Shown here one piece after another: positions 10,837-24,610 of a DNA stretch of 64,000 nucleotides (its first letter is position 1; the number at the start of each line of letters is the position of its first letter). The stretch comes from Protea cynaroides (lineage: Eukaryota > Streptophyta > Magnoliopsida > Proteales > Proteaceae), in assembly GCA_028583415.1 (NCBI GenBank), contig CM053276.1, positions 121,079,666-121,143,665 of the forward strand, in the 5' to 3' direction. Below the pieces are notes generated by a model. It was not told the DNA's origin. It searched no databases and worked only from the letters and a program-made list of their open reading frames with translations. The translations under genes and the position numbers were made by a program.

Positions 10837-13800
10837 ACATCGTCTCATTAGTCAGGAGGGGCTTCCATGACAGGCAAGTCAAAGATTTTGGATATTTATG
10901 ATGATTATTTTCTTGTAAAAAAATGGCTTTCCTTAATTAAAGGTGAGAGTATTTTTAAGTTTTAAATTTGTAGCCTGATTTGCTTGTAAGGTTGAACTCA
11001 TATGCCATGGCAGTCCTATGTATTCCAGCCAAGAATTCCAACTAACTTTTTTGGCTCAGCAGTTGGTAACTCTTCCATAAACCCTTTATTTCCCCATCCG
11101 GACTGAGATATGGTACATTTAACCTTACATCCCATCTCCCCCTCTTTGCGACTGCAGGAATCGATCCTGCAACCTACTGGAAGGGTAACCCAAACTGCAC
11201 TAGCGTTTTGTCTGAATTTTTTTTCTATTGCAGGTCAGGTTGATTTTCTGGTGAAGGCTATTGGTACTTACGTACAAATGGTTAACAAGTCCAGCAGTCC
11301 GCTTGGGCTCTCTCTGTCTCATGCCTCTCTCACATATCTCTCCTCCTTATCTCTTCCTCTCTCAGTCATGCCCCTCTTCCTGTGTCTGTCGTATGAAGCC
11401 CTCCACATAAAGCTGTGTACTGATATGATCAAATCTATTGGTCTCACAAAACCAACACCAATTTAATAACCCTCTAGACCTCTCTTTTTCGGCTGTGTTA
11501 TTGTATTGTCCTTAGCATATTTGTTCTCTGTTACGTATATGTAGGATGCTTAACTCTATGTTTAATCGAAAGTTATTACATTTTTTTGTGGGTAATAAAA
11601 TGGTTATATAACATATTTGTAGGGTTGTTATAATGAAAACTGAACTGAATCTTACCCATCGTCTCGACGCTTAATTGATTTGTTTTTTGCATAGAACTTC
11701 TATATATTATGGAATATACGCTTTTTGGCTAATAATAAATATAATGTAGTTAATTTTAGGAAGAAAACATGAGTGTTTCCAATCTCAGTCAAAAACAATG
11801 TAAAATGCAAATGACCGAGACTACTTTAGGTTCATTTGATGTTTTTCATAAGGGTATTTTGGGGAATACAGAAATGATTTGATGGTTATACAGCACATGC
11901 ATATAAGAATCCCACTTAAAGATTCTCTTTGATTGGCCTTAGAGAAGTGTTCTCCATCTCAGATTTGTCACAAACTCACAATATTACACCTGCATTTATA
12001 AAGAATGATGCTCAGCTCTGAAGGTAGGTTGGATTTTCACTAAGATGCCATTCTCTGTAATCCTGTGCATTCTGCAGTATTTTACTATTGACATATCCGA
12101 TGGCTGAAGTGTGTATAGGCTTTTATGACTCATTTAAAAGCATTTTTGGGCATTGTTTTTCTTATTAGATCTTTTGGAAAAACGTCAGTGGGGTTTGATG
12201 GAGTGAGCTCATATATTCGTCTAGAGAAAACATCCCCAAGTGTTTGATAAAAGTACTCAATCAAGTTTGAAGCTTAGTTGGTACTTGAAGTGGATTCAGA
12301 GCGTCACACTGGCTGCTCGAGGGGTACCAAAAGTTGAAAGCACGCTCCAAGACTAACTTCTAGTATTGAGTCTTCATATATGTTATAGCTTAATAGTTGA
12401 GTCCCTCATATATGTTATAGCTTAATTGGTAGGTATTTGTTGAAATACCTATTAGAACTAGTAGTTCAAATTGGGGGAGAGACTTGCAATTGAGCATTTA
12501 AAATTATATTTTTTTATTTGAAACCAGCAAGTTAGGGCTTGTCCTGATCAGTGTTGGAGCCCTTATTCTTATATGGTCAAGAGTTGAAGATAGGTTTGTA
12601 AGAATCAAAATTGTATGTGATGAGTATTTAGTATATACGAGGCCCAAAAAGGACATTATTCCATAGACGTAGCAGCATTCACACATTGTGGAGATGAATC
12701 ACATATCTTGTGTTGTTGTGTGCATTTTGGAGTGCCATTGTTTTGAAGGATGAATGTTCACTTGTCTGTGGACTTGATCATATAGTGCTTGCGAGGCGAT
12801 GGGGCATACGACTGTGATTGTTGTTATGCAGAAATATTAGCAGATTGACTGTAAAGGTTGGGGGAAATAAAATAGCATTAGCGAAGGATTGGGCTTGGGC
12901 AATATCAGCCCACTTCAGGACTGGGCTTGGTCAAAATGAAGCCATGCAACCTGGGATGTATATGAAAACTGGCGAAATGGAGTTCTCTAGAGTGTTCCAA
13001 TCATTGGGACCATTGACCACCGGCCATGAACAATAATACCCTTTTTTTTCGATTTCTTCGAGACTACTCTATTGGACAGACGTGGAATTCCCAAGATAGA
13101 TCGCATGTCAGATTTTGCAGACGTTTGTCCAATTATCAAAATTGCTTGAAACAAAATTAATTTATTCAATCAAACTCAAAAATATTTAATCAGAATCAGG
13201 GTCGTACTCCCATGGCAACATTCTCACCATCGGAACACATCTTATTTGGAATAGAGTTATTCAAATCTTACCATGGAGAGATTGTTCCTATTGTGAGGGC
13301 TCACAATACAGATTTTAACATAATAATATTACAAGAAATGAGACTTTTAAATTTTAATTCATGATTAGATGATGACATGAATAAGATAAATACAGCTAGT
13401 GTATAGAAAATGATTATGTAACAATTTGTGGAGAACTATTATTATTATTTTAAATTATAAAGGGTTTATATTTTGAATATCTAAGAACAATATCCAATGA
13501 TCATGCCACTCTGCAAAATTGTTGTGATAAACAAGAAGAGCAAATAGAAATTTTCATTATTATAAACCAAGTGCTACGGTACATAAGCTCATCTCAACTT
13601 GAAAAGAATCAGATAGGGTTAGGGGGCTTAGAGGGGTCTTCTCAAAGTTTTTGAGTGAAAATAAAGGAAAAAGCAACATATATGAAGAGGAGGAAGAAGA
13701 GAATTCAATCACGACAAGTGATAAACGACAAATCTGCGCCGTGGTGGCGGTATGCAGATGACCATGAGGGTGAGAACGATAACAACAATTAATATAAGTT

Positions 13801-14377
13801 GCCTGAGATCTGGACCATCATCTACCTCTGTCCAATACACTTTCCCCATTGCCTGCACTAACAAGGGACCAGAAACCCAACTCTTTTCCTTGGGAGGAAT
13901 TGCTGTTCAACAGTTCATGGTATGCTAGCTATTTCTAACCCCATTGAGTCGGGAGTCAACAATGACTTGGAAAATTTTGTCATTAAATAACCCTTTCAGA
14001 CTTTTCTATACGGCAGCAGCTTCCACATTTTCTCCTTATGTTTTCCTTGAAGTTTCAATCTCACCAATAATTTAATTGTCTATATATTGATGACAAAACT
14101 TATCTTTCAATTCCTAATTCTCATGGTTATGCTTATTCAACGAGTCAAAAGCTCTAGCTATCAGGATGCTTACGTGGAGTCACATCTATGTAATAGCTAA
14201 TCATGCAAGAGGGTATGATAGCGATGAATTGCGATTGGCCTGGTTTATTTTAAATGCCAGAAGTGACCTGGTCATCTGACTTATTAGCAATCCAACCACT
14301 TGGAGTTTGGATTGGATGGTACCATGCATCACCATGCATCATGCATGACCAAGTCATCGGTTTCATACGGACCTCTA
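10837..14377. other. Intergenic DNA, NOP58 3' region; no gene recognised
   Basis: The first 200 or so bases after the NOP58 stop are AT-rich 3' UTR-like sequence. The rest shows only short unsupported frames. The longest (11110-11466, 118 codons) is Leu/Ser-rich, crosses CT-rich low-complexity DNA and has no recognisable domain. I see no RNA gene here. Confidence 0.5.
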
Positions 14378-14382
14378 GAGCT

Positions 14383-16473
14383 TGATGGACCTTGAATGAC
14401 ATTCAGAGGGGGGGGGGGTGAATCAGTGTGAACTTTTTTCTTAACTTTTTCTTATTGCCCAACGTTGATGATGAATCAGACTATTACACATATACACAAG
14501 CGTATGCAAATCTATCTCGCTACCAGTCAGTGGCCAGGTCTATCGGATTTACACACCCATCCTGCAATTCATTCCACGCACTTCACAATAGATAGGAAAA
14601 TAAAACAGATAATGACACATGGATATTATGTGGTTCACCACCACATTGTGTGATGGCTAGTCCACGGAGTAATACCCAATAGACTCCGTATTTATTCAAT
14701 ACTCAACTTTTAGTCCTTTACAGGACAATGATATTTACCCTGTGTTTTTCCCAGTATAAAACTGAGAGGATGAACAATGTCAGGATTCAGGCTATAATAG
14801 TCAATGTCCAACACCCATTGAACACAATGCAAAATGGTGGATTTTGGGGCTTATAGAGATGTCCTACAATGAAACCCAAACTAGCTAGGCATTCAACATT
14901 CTTTTTGCCTAAGCTAGCATACAATAGACTCCCAAACTAGATAGACATTCAAATATTTCAACATACTCTAGCATACATAGCATTGAATCAATTAACAGTA
15001 GGGGAGTTAAGAAAATCTCACAACCGATGCTTTCTGATGTCTGGGGATGTCAGAAGTGTCTCTACTAGCTTAATGAAATTTCCCACAACCATTGATGCTG
15101 GAAGAACTTAGCATTTCAAGCAATCCTTTGCTCACACACCATCTCTCTCCTCTAGCAGTCCAACAATCACTAAAATACTCAATGAAGTTCCATCAACCTC
15201 CCAAAAACAGCATCAATGCTTCATTACAGACATAAATAAGGTTAGTGAGTGATTGTGTGCCAAAACCAAGCAAGAACACACAAACCCTAGAAAAAACCCC
15301 ATTAGAAACCCCTTCTTCTTCTTCTTTTTTGTATTTTCCTCAATTTTCAGCTCTACACCCAAAGGCACAACTAGTCTCAATAGAAAGGATTTTCAAAACA
15401 GAGCTTAGAGCAATTTGAACCATCCGATATCCATATGGCCAAAACAGTGTGGGCCAATGAGATCATTTCAAACGGCATATTTCAAATGGATTCGATGCAC
15501 CTACGCTACACCGAAGCATAGCCGACGATGACACGTCAGTCGACGCTATCGACTTCAGATAGGCTGGAGAGAGAATCTCCAACAATGGCCATCGGATCTT
15601 GCGAAAAAAGCGAGAATTCCTTTTGTCCGCTCGATCAGTCAGATCACATCAGGCAGCGATCGACTTTGATTTCGGCCATTGGATTGAGATCTGGGCCACC
15701 GTCATATCGAAGACGCACAGCATTGGATCAATGCGCCATCACAATGAATTGCGGCGCACTGTTTTATCTTGCGTCAAGCCAATAAAAAGAGTCGCGATGG
15801 ACTCTTAACGTGATCGCTGACACACACTGGATCCCGTCATTTTGAGAGCTGCTGGATGCGGATCTCGATGACGTGGTTTCTTCTTGGCCGACGATGAGGG
15901 ATTTTCTTACCTTTAACTTCCCAAAATACCCCTGAAATATTATTGAATGGCCTCTGTAACCGATTTAAGGTATTACGAATCCATCTCAGGGATTGGTTTC
16001 CAGAGAGTTTTTCTCTCTCCTGAAAATCAATCAAGCATGTGGTGGGCTTGCAGGCTTGTTGCTGTTGCGCTCAAGGCATGCGACATGCCCCCCTTTGTGC
16101 TGCTGCTGGCCATGGTTGGCTTGCTCTGGTAGCCGAGGCTGTGGGGCTAGTTGCTGCTAATGCCCTCGGCTGCGGCATGTGGCATAGCCCTGCTGGCCTG
16201 GCTGCGGGGCTGGTTGCCATGGTGGCAAGTCATCTCGGCATGGTGGGTCCCACCATCAATACTCTCTCTCCTCTTTCTCTCTCTTGATTTTTCTCTATCT
16301 TCATTCCCTCTCTTCTGAATATGCCACAACACCATAAACACTACCACATCGCCTGTATCACAGCCATATCACCCAAGACACTGTCACATCAATTGTAGGA
16401 CCTACAAACACTCTCTCATCAAACTTGACCCATTTTGCCCATTTTATAAATAATTACAATACAAAGACCAACG
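14383..16473 (+). mobile_element. Probable solo LTR (Copia, SIRE/Maximus-like)
   Basis: The block starts TGATGGACC, shortly followed by a long G run and TGAATCAG (14407-14424), the arrangement I associate with SIRE/Maximus-type LTRs. It ends ..GACCAACG and is bracketed by GAGCT at 14378-14382 and 16474-16478, a 5-base direct repeat as made by LTR integrases. The terminal dinucleotides are TG..CG instead of TG..CA, so the 3' end has mutated or my boundary is off. No gag-pol sequence is present; a solo LTR left by LTR-LTR recombination is the simplest reading. The small frames inside (15528-16287) have no domain. Confidence 0.45.
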
Positions 16474-16478
16474 GAGCT

Positions 16479-17102
16479 GGTGGTCAGACGTAGTGGGGTC
16501 TGATAATCAAACCAATCAGTCTTAAGGTAGGTACAAGCCATCTAGAGTCAGGTCAAGTCATCTGTTACCTTTCTTCTTTTTTTTTTTTTGGGGTAAGAAG
16601 TCATCTGTTACCCTTCATATGTACCAAGAGGAGAGTAAAATGTTCCAAGATAACCAACCACTCCATGCTTTTGAGGTTTGCCAGTTTCGAACCTCGAGCT
16701 CCATGACCCTGAATCACTGGAAACCTTGATAATGACCGTGCAAATCATTATTAAGGATAAGGAAGGTGAACCTATAAGATGATGCAAAGTGATGGGTTTT
16801 ACAGCCATTAACTTCAATAAGAAAAACTTACGCAATTTGAGAAATTTTCCATCAATTTGGTTAAAACATTTTTTGAGCCTCTACAACAAGCATGCAGTAT
16901 CTATGAAATCTTTTGAAACATTCCACTCTATATGTATAAGATAGAATTCATAGTGAACGCAAGAAGCATCAAAGAAGTGAAATTTTAAAAGCTCCAATTT
17001 AGTCTTCTTTAGTCTAACTTCCAGCATTCATCAATGAAGTTACAATGTAGTTTCTGTCCCACCCAATCGATAGAATTCTTGTTATAATGAAAGGAGCCAC
17101 AG
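16479..17102. other. Spacer and 3' flank of the minus-strand Rossmann gene
   Basis: No gene is seen. The part next to 17103 is the probable 3' UTR of the minus-strand gene. A 75-codon minus-strand frame at 16608-16835 has no recognisable features. Confidence 0.5.
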
Positions 17103-20100
17103 TTACTCTGGTATACCAAGGAACTGGGCAAAGCCTGGGTATTTGGGTTCCCATCTGATTTCATCACGGGTCTTTGAATTATTTAATCTCTTCCCTAGAG
17201 GACCATCAGTGCCTGCATAAGAATACCTTTCAACATACAGAAGGATAGGGAGGGAAAACTGAAAAAAATTATAATAGAAGTTTGAATTTCTGTAATTAAT
17301 GTCAATTACAAGCTTTCACCTGCAAAACCCTCGAACTTTTTGGTAAATTTCCCACTCCTGTTCACTATGTCCATTACTTCCTGCCTGCAAGAAAATGAAG
17401 ACAAGGTAGGAGGGAAACCATCTCAGTTAATAGCAGAGATAAGAGGAGGTCTAGGCTGCTAGCATATTTTTTTACTAGCATCTGAGAAACAGAAAGTTCA
17501 CCATGAAAAGAACAGCCAAACTCAGGAAAAAAGAATATTCAGTCAAAGCTCAAAAGAGAAGCAAAACACAGGACCTGGATAAAGGATGATCGTCACAACC
17601 CAACAAAATCCGACTGCGGAGTTTCCTTTTCAATATTGCTATGGTGAGAGATGCTGCATCCTGTTATGCAATTAAGAAGCCAGAACAATCACCCTTTTCA
17701 TGGTTTTTGACACCCATGAATCCCATAAAATGGGTTGAAATAGGACTGAAAAATATAGAAACATTACCCTGATGTTTATGAAAAAGATGAAAATCATAAG
17801 GAAGAAGATATTATGGTAACTTTTATAAAATACTTATGTCAGCTATTCTCAAACTATTTCAAGGTAATGGTACACAGGAAGGTTAAGTAATGGAAGCCTA
17901 AAGCGTAGACCAATCCTTACGTTCTTGCTGACCATACGTGACAGTAAAGAGCAACAAGCTTTATCTCAAGTATGGAAGAGACTGGATCAATCAGTACATC
18001 TTCGATAGGACTGTCTTTGTCCATTAGTTTGGAATTCAATAAGGCTGCAATATTGTAGAGTGAAGAAATTAAGGAATCCTGACAAATAGGGGTGTCAATG
18101 GGTCGGTTCAGTCTAGTTTCAGTCCGGGCCAATTCAATTTCAGTCCTATACGCTCAAGGTCCAATTATGGCCCAATAAGAAAATTTTGATTTCAGTCTGG
18201 TGCAGTTTCAGGTTTCTATTGGGCTGGTCCGGTTTCCTTCATGTATATTTAGCAAAAGGTTGGCTTAATGGGTTCTTATAGGTCCATTACCAGGCTGGTT
18301 CCGTTTTGATTTTGGATTGGGTCTATTGGGTCAGTTTAGTTCGGGTTATCAATCAATCCGATCCTTTTTGGTTGTTCACCGGGTTAAAAAAACAGCCCAA
18401 TAAGGTTCGGTTTTGGTTCGGTTTGGGTCGAATCGGACTGGATCGGTTTCGGTTTTTGGTTTGGGTCCAATTTTGACACCCCTACTGACAAATAATATAT
18501 TCATTGTGCCTTACACATTGTACGGGAGAATCTTCAAAGTATTAACACATAAAAAAATTTGATATAAAAAACAATATAGCTTAATTACCAACCATGAGCA
18601 AGAATAGAGCAACGGACAAAAATGAAGATCAAGACCTCATAGTGAATAAGATTGATGACATGATCTGGACGAGCTTCAACAATGCTTTTCTTCAACCAAT
18701 AAGAATGGGCACCTCTATCTAACTTGTAAATATATAGTTAAGGAAATACTATGTAATTGATGTTTAAATAAACATTGCCATGCACCTAAAGATTCAGTTG
18801 AAAACCACCAATTAAGGATATGTAAAGCCCTGCTAGTCTAAGAACACAACCACCAATATCCAGCACTACTTTTTCCGTCTCTAAGAGTATATCTGTTCGG
18901 GGGCTTCTCCCCATAGGCACCACTGGAGAGTCCTGCACAGCCACGCCACTAAGCATTGGTCAAAACTTCCTCACAAGTATCTCTGGTATATGTGTAAAGA
19001 ATTGTACACTATATACTTAGAAAGATTGGCTTTATATAAATAAATTATTTTTCATATGAAGCAATGAACTTATCACATGATATTAAAAAAAAAAAATGAT
19101 AAAGAACTTCTTTTATAAGAAACTGTCTGACAAGTATATATTAAAATTAAATTGAACATTTATTTATCAGCAGAGATATCATGGATTTGAGTAGCTTTAA
19201 ATGTTCACAATTGAAAGAATTAAAAATATATTTTTCCTTTTTGCTAGCTTTAGGATCTACCTACACTTTTTCCTGCCTCCATCCTCCACCACAGTCAAGG
19301 GAAAAAAGAAGGAACGAAAAGGGAGGACAAAAATTAGGCAATGGAATTCTGTTACCAGTCTAGCAAAGTAAAATAATAGATGTAAACATTTAACACCTCA
19401 TCACATGGGCCATTATCATTGCAATCAAATAGAGCGGAGCTTGATGTAAATAGGAAAGAACCTTTGCCACTCCAGTTTGAGGCAGCCAACCTGCATGTAA
19501 TTCCACAGTCCAAATTAATGCCTTGAAAAATGCTTGAATTTCCGTAATGCTATTCAAAAATTTATCTAGGGAATTGCTTTTGCAAAATAAATACAAAAAG
19601 ACAGAAAACATAAAAACAATTTTTATTTTAGGGCATGTTGATTGTCTATCTCAGGATATTCAAGAGAAATTAATTCAATCTCATGAGGGCTGGGGGGTGG
19701 GGATAAACAGGTTGGAGCACTTTTCACTAGTTTTATGGAGCCAATGAGCCATGAGAAAACTATGGGTGTATACCACTGCCTACAATCCTCACCAGGAAAA
19801 AAATTCTCTGTACTTATTAGTATATGATCATCAAGGTGATAGCTACAGAAAGCATTACAGGGCTAGGTAATTTTGGAAAAGGCCTTTGAGAGAAGAGAGA
19901 GGGGGGGTGGGGGGCATTTCCTAGAGTTTGTAAAATGGCTGAAGATAAGGTCTTCTTTTTTTAGTAATTGCAAACATTACAATGGGAAGAATGGAATAAG
20001 GCATTCAAGTTTAAGTGATATTTCAACTTGTGATGTGGAAGCTGTTGTCGGACAGATTCAGTTAGATGGTGCATTAATTTGACACTCATTTAAAACTTCT

Positions 20101-21906
20101 ACGGCTAAAATGGCAGTCCCATCCCTAGCAAGGTGTCTTTCTAACTGTCATCATCCTTTAGTTGTTTTTCTTAACAAAATTGTCATGAAACTTTGTAAAA
20201 GAGAAAACTGACGGTCAAGCAATGGGCAGTGGGGAGACCATTCCTGTATTATGAAGCACAAGGGACCATGCAATTGGTGTTTTTGGACCTATTTGCTTGA
20301 GCTATTCTTCTGTATTACTTACTTCAGTATCATCCCTTTGTTTACTTGAGCTATTCTTCTGTATTACTTAAGTATCATCCCACTGTTTACTTGAGCTTAT
20401 TTAATTTTCAATTCAAGCTTCATTCCATAGCTCTTTGTAGCGGTGGGTTGGGGATGATCTATATGTGATACAACTAATTTCTTCAACCTCATCTTTTTTG
20501 CCATGTAGTAAAACAATTGACCTCTGCTTTCTAGGATTAAAGACAGGAACTTGTCTTCCAAATTTAAGTTTGTTAATGGAAGCTATTGGTTCCTCCAAGT
20601 TATAGAGAGTGGTTTTTCCTGTCTTCAATTTCTGCTGAATAAGTGCTTGATTTACATAATCACTACTATCTCACAATGAATTGACAAAATTAGTTTCACA
20701 TTCAGAGAAGTGGAAAGTATGAAAGAATGTACTACAGAGAAGCAAAGTATCAGAGTATGTTATAACAATAACAGAAGCAGGGAGTCACTCTGCTTGCCAG
20801 CATTTCTTACACAACTTGCAACTCAGATACACAAATTCGCCAAGGCAAACTCACCACCATGCATTGGAGGAATTTATGCGATTTATTCTTTTACTGTCAT
20901 CTTTTGCTTTGTAAGTTCATCCATGGTTGTTTCGTTGTTCCAAAGAATTCAACTACTAATTGCAAAAGGTTTTGCTAGCTTTGAATCCACATAAAGTCAA
21001 CTGAAATGCACTCTATTACCACCTTTATCTAGCAAAAGTAATAGAGATACAATAATAGGCAAAAGAAAAAAATAATTAGACCATGGTCCTCAGAATGGAA
21101 CCAAATGTATAAAATGAGCTACTTAAGGTTCTGCAGCATCAACACTGTACTTACTTGACATCACCAGTGTAGTCTTCACTTTTAGACGGGGGAGCACAGA
21201 AAATGACAAAGGGAAACTGATGGGTTGGTTTCACCTCCCTCAGAGACGGAGTGATTCCAATTTTAACCAATTCTTCATGGTGATCTGTCGTCATGGTTTG
21301 TCCCAAAACTTGGCATTCTGGATTTTCCTGCTCATTAGAACTAGTTCAGTTAAGTTTAATCTCCTGGAACTCACAAATCAATTAGATTCAGATTGGCAGA
21401 GAGAGAAATTCTACTTTTAACAATAATAAAAAAAATATAAAACCCCATCAAGATTCTGACTGAAGCCACCAAATTGTATCTATTCCTAGCTATAGAAAGA
21501 ACTAAAGTCAGTAAAAAAAAGTGGGCTGATAAGAGAGAGACCTTCCGCCATTGTTCTGCAACAATGCGGCCAAGAACACCAGGGCCAACGATCAATAAAT
21601 CATTCTCCCCCACCAAACTAGGAGATGGAACCTTCAATCCTTCATTTGGGGCACCTAAATTAACCAATTAGTAAAATTCAGGGAAAGAAGAATAAAATTT
21701 GAGGGGTAGATAAGAAGTTACCAACCAACAGTTGAAGAAGCAGAGAATTGCAGAGGCTTTGCCACTGAAGTTCCATAATTAATTCTAAAATTAGGGTTTT
21801 TGAAGAGCTTCGAGCTCGAGCGTTTTGAGTGAAAAGAAGGTGGATAGCGAGGCTGTTCCGAGAAGCTGTAATTCAAGGAATGTAAGGTAATCCGAACACA
21901 GGCCAT
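17103..21906 (-). CDS. Plastid-targeted NAD(P)-binding Rossmann-fold protein (YeeZ-like atypical SDR)
   Basis: Nine minus-strand exons, in coding order: 21906-21726, 21654-21542, 21327-21155, 19490-19397, 18932-18822, 18725-18636, 17660-17575, 17384-17320 and 17212-17103. They total 1023 bases, 340 residues plus stop. The start chosen is MACVRITLH at 21906; an in-frame ATG 23 codons upstream (21975) is possible. Residues 1-60 are Ser/Arg-rich with few acids, like a chloroplast transit peptide. The nucleotide-binding loop GPGVLG is at residues 84-89 (DLLIVGPGVLGRIV). Later landmarks are TMTTDHHEEL, FPFVIFCAPPS, SFLFTSSSALFDCNDNGPCDE and VLRLAGLY. The sequence agrees with my memory of the Arabidopsis At1g19690-type protein and its cyanobacterial relatives; substrate unknown. 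The first donor (GTTGGT) is weak. The intron between 18822 and 18725 is AT-AC. Intron 3 is 1.66 kb. Confidence 0.88.
18087..18484. mobile_element. hAT-like MITE (TAGGGGTGTCAA family) in an intron
   Basis: The ends are TAGGGGTGTCAA and TTGACACCCCTA, perfect 12-base inverted repeats. The 8-base target duplication CTGACAAA lies at 18079-18086 and 18485-18492. Internal sequence is rich in GGTTCGG and GGTCCGG-like words. It sits in the 0.97-kb intron between exons 6 and 7 of the Rossmann gene, and is the same family as 2075-2737. Confidence 0.85.
18726..18821 (-). other. AT-AC U12-type (minor spliceosome) intron
   Basis: Reading the minus strand, exon 5 of the Rossmann gene ends in CTTTAC and the intron begins ATATCCTTAA, the U12 5' splice-site consensus. 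TTTCCTTAAC at 18746-18737 matches the U12 branch-site consensus TTCCTTAAC. The intron ends TATTTAC about 11 bases after the branch adenosine. It is 96 bases long and phase 0. Splicing here joins ..LRLAGLY to KLDRGAHSYWL.., which restores the conserved protein frame; no GT-AG pair nearby does so. Confidence 0.88.
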
Positions 21907-21975
21907 GGTTCCGGTGGAAACACAGAAACAGAATGAGGTTCCTCTAAAGCAGTACGGTGAGCTGTGACGAAGCAT

Positions 21976-24574
21976 TTGTCATTGGACATCATATTATCAA
22001 TCGGGCTCTGCGCCGAGTGATCTGAGGCCGTCTATCAGTCGGACGACCCAGCCGCTGGAGAGAATCTGGAGGGTTCTTGAAATGACATGTATTCATCTGT
22101 GAAGGTGGTGAAGAGTACGGAACCAAATCGTCTCCCGCAGTAAACGGTTCCTGATCCAAGGGTTTGGGATCAATCTGATCGCTTGTGGATCGACTGAAAT
22201 CCAACCCTGACAGATGATAGGATCGCAGGAGACGATTTGGACATTTCCCCTTTTCGGAATAGGTGTCTACTCAAATCACACTTTTCCCATTACTTAGCTG
22301 TCAAATTTTAAGATGAAACATAGCAAAGAAAGCCACCTGAGATGCACACGCCTACCCTCCTCTAAGGTTTGGTAGCCATCTCACAGGCCAGGTGGCAGAG
22401 AAAGCCACCTGAGATGCACACGCTGGAAAGATGGGACCTGTTCTCAGCTACCATGATACGTTGAATTTGAAACTTGATCCAATTCTTTCTGTTCACATGG
22501 TGATCGTGATCAAGGTAAGAAGATGAGGGAAATGTGGTTGTGAGAATTCAACGTTGTACAGCCAAACTTCTGTAGTACAGCACTATTACCATTGGAGACC
22601 ATTTCCCCATGAAGAATCCTGCAACTGAATCAAGATTCTCTTGTCATGGTTTGATTCCAGTTTACAACTCAGGAATCAAACCATGAAACTGCACGAGGAC
22701 AAGGTCATTTGAACCAGATCTTCCACACCCCTGGGATTTGCATATGCATGTTTGAAGGATGTTTATTTCAGAGACGAGATTGATCTAATAATGCCTCCGC
22801 TCAATCCAACAATAATGGGACTCCACTCTGTTCATGAGCTTATTAACATGTATAAGCAGAGAAACCCTGGTTCAATTATTCATTAAATGCAGATGGATTG
22901 GGCTGTTCCATCAACTTCATCAAGTGCTGTAGTCAACTGCTTTGATACTTTGGTTCAATAAATATTCAAACAATTTTGTTCGATACTAACAACTAGCATC
23001 GTATTATTAAAAAGATTCAGATGAGACCTGCAATCGTTTCTGATAATACTTGGGAACTGGGAAATCATGTGATTACATTATTATTTTGAAGGGGAAAAAA
23101 GGACACAAAGAGCATGATTTGTTGAAGAGTGGTATGGTTGGTAAATCAGGTCATCTGCAATAAGACGATGGGCGAGTATGGCCTTCAGTAAAAGAAAAGG
23201 CTCCACACTTGTATAGTAAGAAAATTAGGGCACAAAGATATACAAAATAGAATGTGCATGTGGAATACGCTCCCAAGAAGCAAATATTCAACTTAAATAC
23301 AAATAATTTCAACTCATAAATAGTATACATTCTAAAAAAAAAATTCATAAAATAGTATAGAAATACAAAATACGCACAAAACATACATGTGAAATGGGTA
23401 TAACCATCAGCCGCTTCAGGTATTAAATGTGAGTAATTATTCTGAATCTTTGGATTCGAGCTGGGAGATTAATGTTATTTTCTTCAATTTATGTACAAAT
23501 ACACTACAAATTACCTAACTATGCACAACTGCTGCTTTCTTAAATACGGAGTAACCCTACATCCTATAAGACCATCACTATCGTGGTTCAAAACTGAAAC
23601 AATAAATGTAATCATCACGTAAATAGATCACCCAAAAACTCCTCCAATGAGGAAGACAAAAACTACTACCTTCTTTGAGTATCTCCATATTTTATAACCA
23701 TCAAGAATAATGAGCATGGTAGGACTATCACTTACATCCTAGAGCTTCAAAACTCAAAATAAAACAAAATTATCCTCAATGGCTAACAATAGATACACCG
23801 AAACCCTCTTCAGGCTGCCCCAGACCCTGCAGTAGCAGACGCCCTGTCAATGGCTAAACATTTGTTAAAAACAAAACTATATACTCCTCCTAGTCTCCCT
23901 GCGATTAAGCATTTTTCAAGGTGTTCTGCTAAGCAGCAAATTTTGAAGTCCACAACAGATCCTTCGCATCCATTGAGAACAATTGGACTCATTATCCTGA
24001 GTAACAAGTATCGAAACAAAGATTACAACGCCGCACATGACACCCACTGTCGGATCATATGTTAGAAGAAAGCAATATGCCAACACATACAAGACAGTAA
24101 TAGACTGCTTCCACTATAAGATATGCTCAACAATAAAATTGCTTTTATTTTTTTTGGGGGGTGTAAGAGGAGGGGGGCACTAATCCACAAACCTTAATCC
24201 AAGAAATATTACTTCTGCACAATGTCAATAATACATCAAGTGTTATGGGTCACAGAAGGAACATCCAAGCATCTGAAAAGGAACCTTGGCCTTAATGTCA
24301 ATAATACATAAAAGTCATACGAGTCACAGAAGGAACATCCAGGCCGCCCCTTCTCCCAAAACCTACCCTTGGGGATTCTCAAAACCCATACAGAGCAGAG
24401 AGAGAATCATATAATGAATTAAACTGTTAATGAGGATGTTAACAGAAAATAAACTTACTGTACAGGGAAAACTGTACAAGCAGTGACTCCAGGTCATCTG
24501 ATAAGCATCCCAACTCTCAGAATTCCAGGAATAGAAGAGAAGAACACCCACACCCCAACCCCCCACCCACCCCC

Positions 24575-24610
<36 letters not shown>

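Noticed and set aside
10465..10882. Minus-strand frames of 101 and 127 codons and a plus-strand 113-codon frame
   Set aside because: They are shadows of the AAG/GAA-rich last NOP58 exon; Leu/Phe/Ser-rich or Arg-rich translations with no domain.
15528..16347. Cluster of short frames, one Ala/Cys/Gly-rich
   Set aside because: They lie in a GC-rich part of the probable solo LTR, overlap in several frames and show no domain.
18805..18822. GT-AG alternative for the intron after Rossmann exon 5 (GTGGTT donor)
   Set aside because: It would add unconserved residues after LRLAGLY and the downstream acceptor would not restore frame; the AT-AC choice fits donor, branch and protein together.
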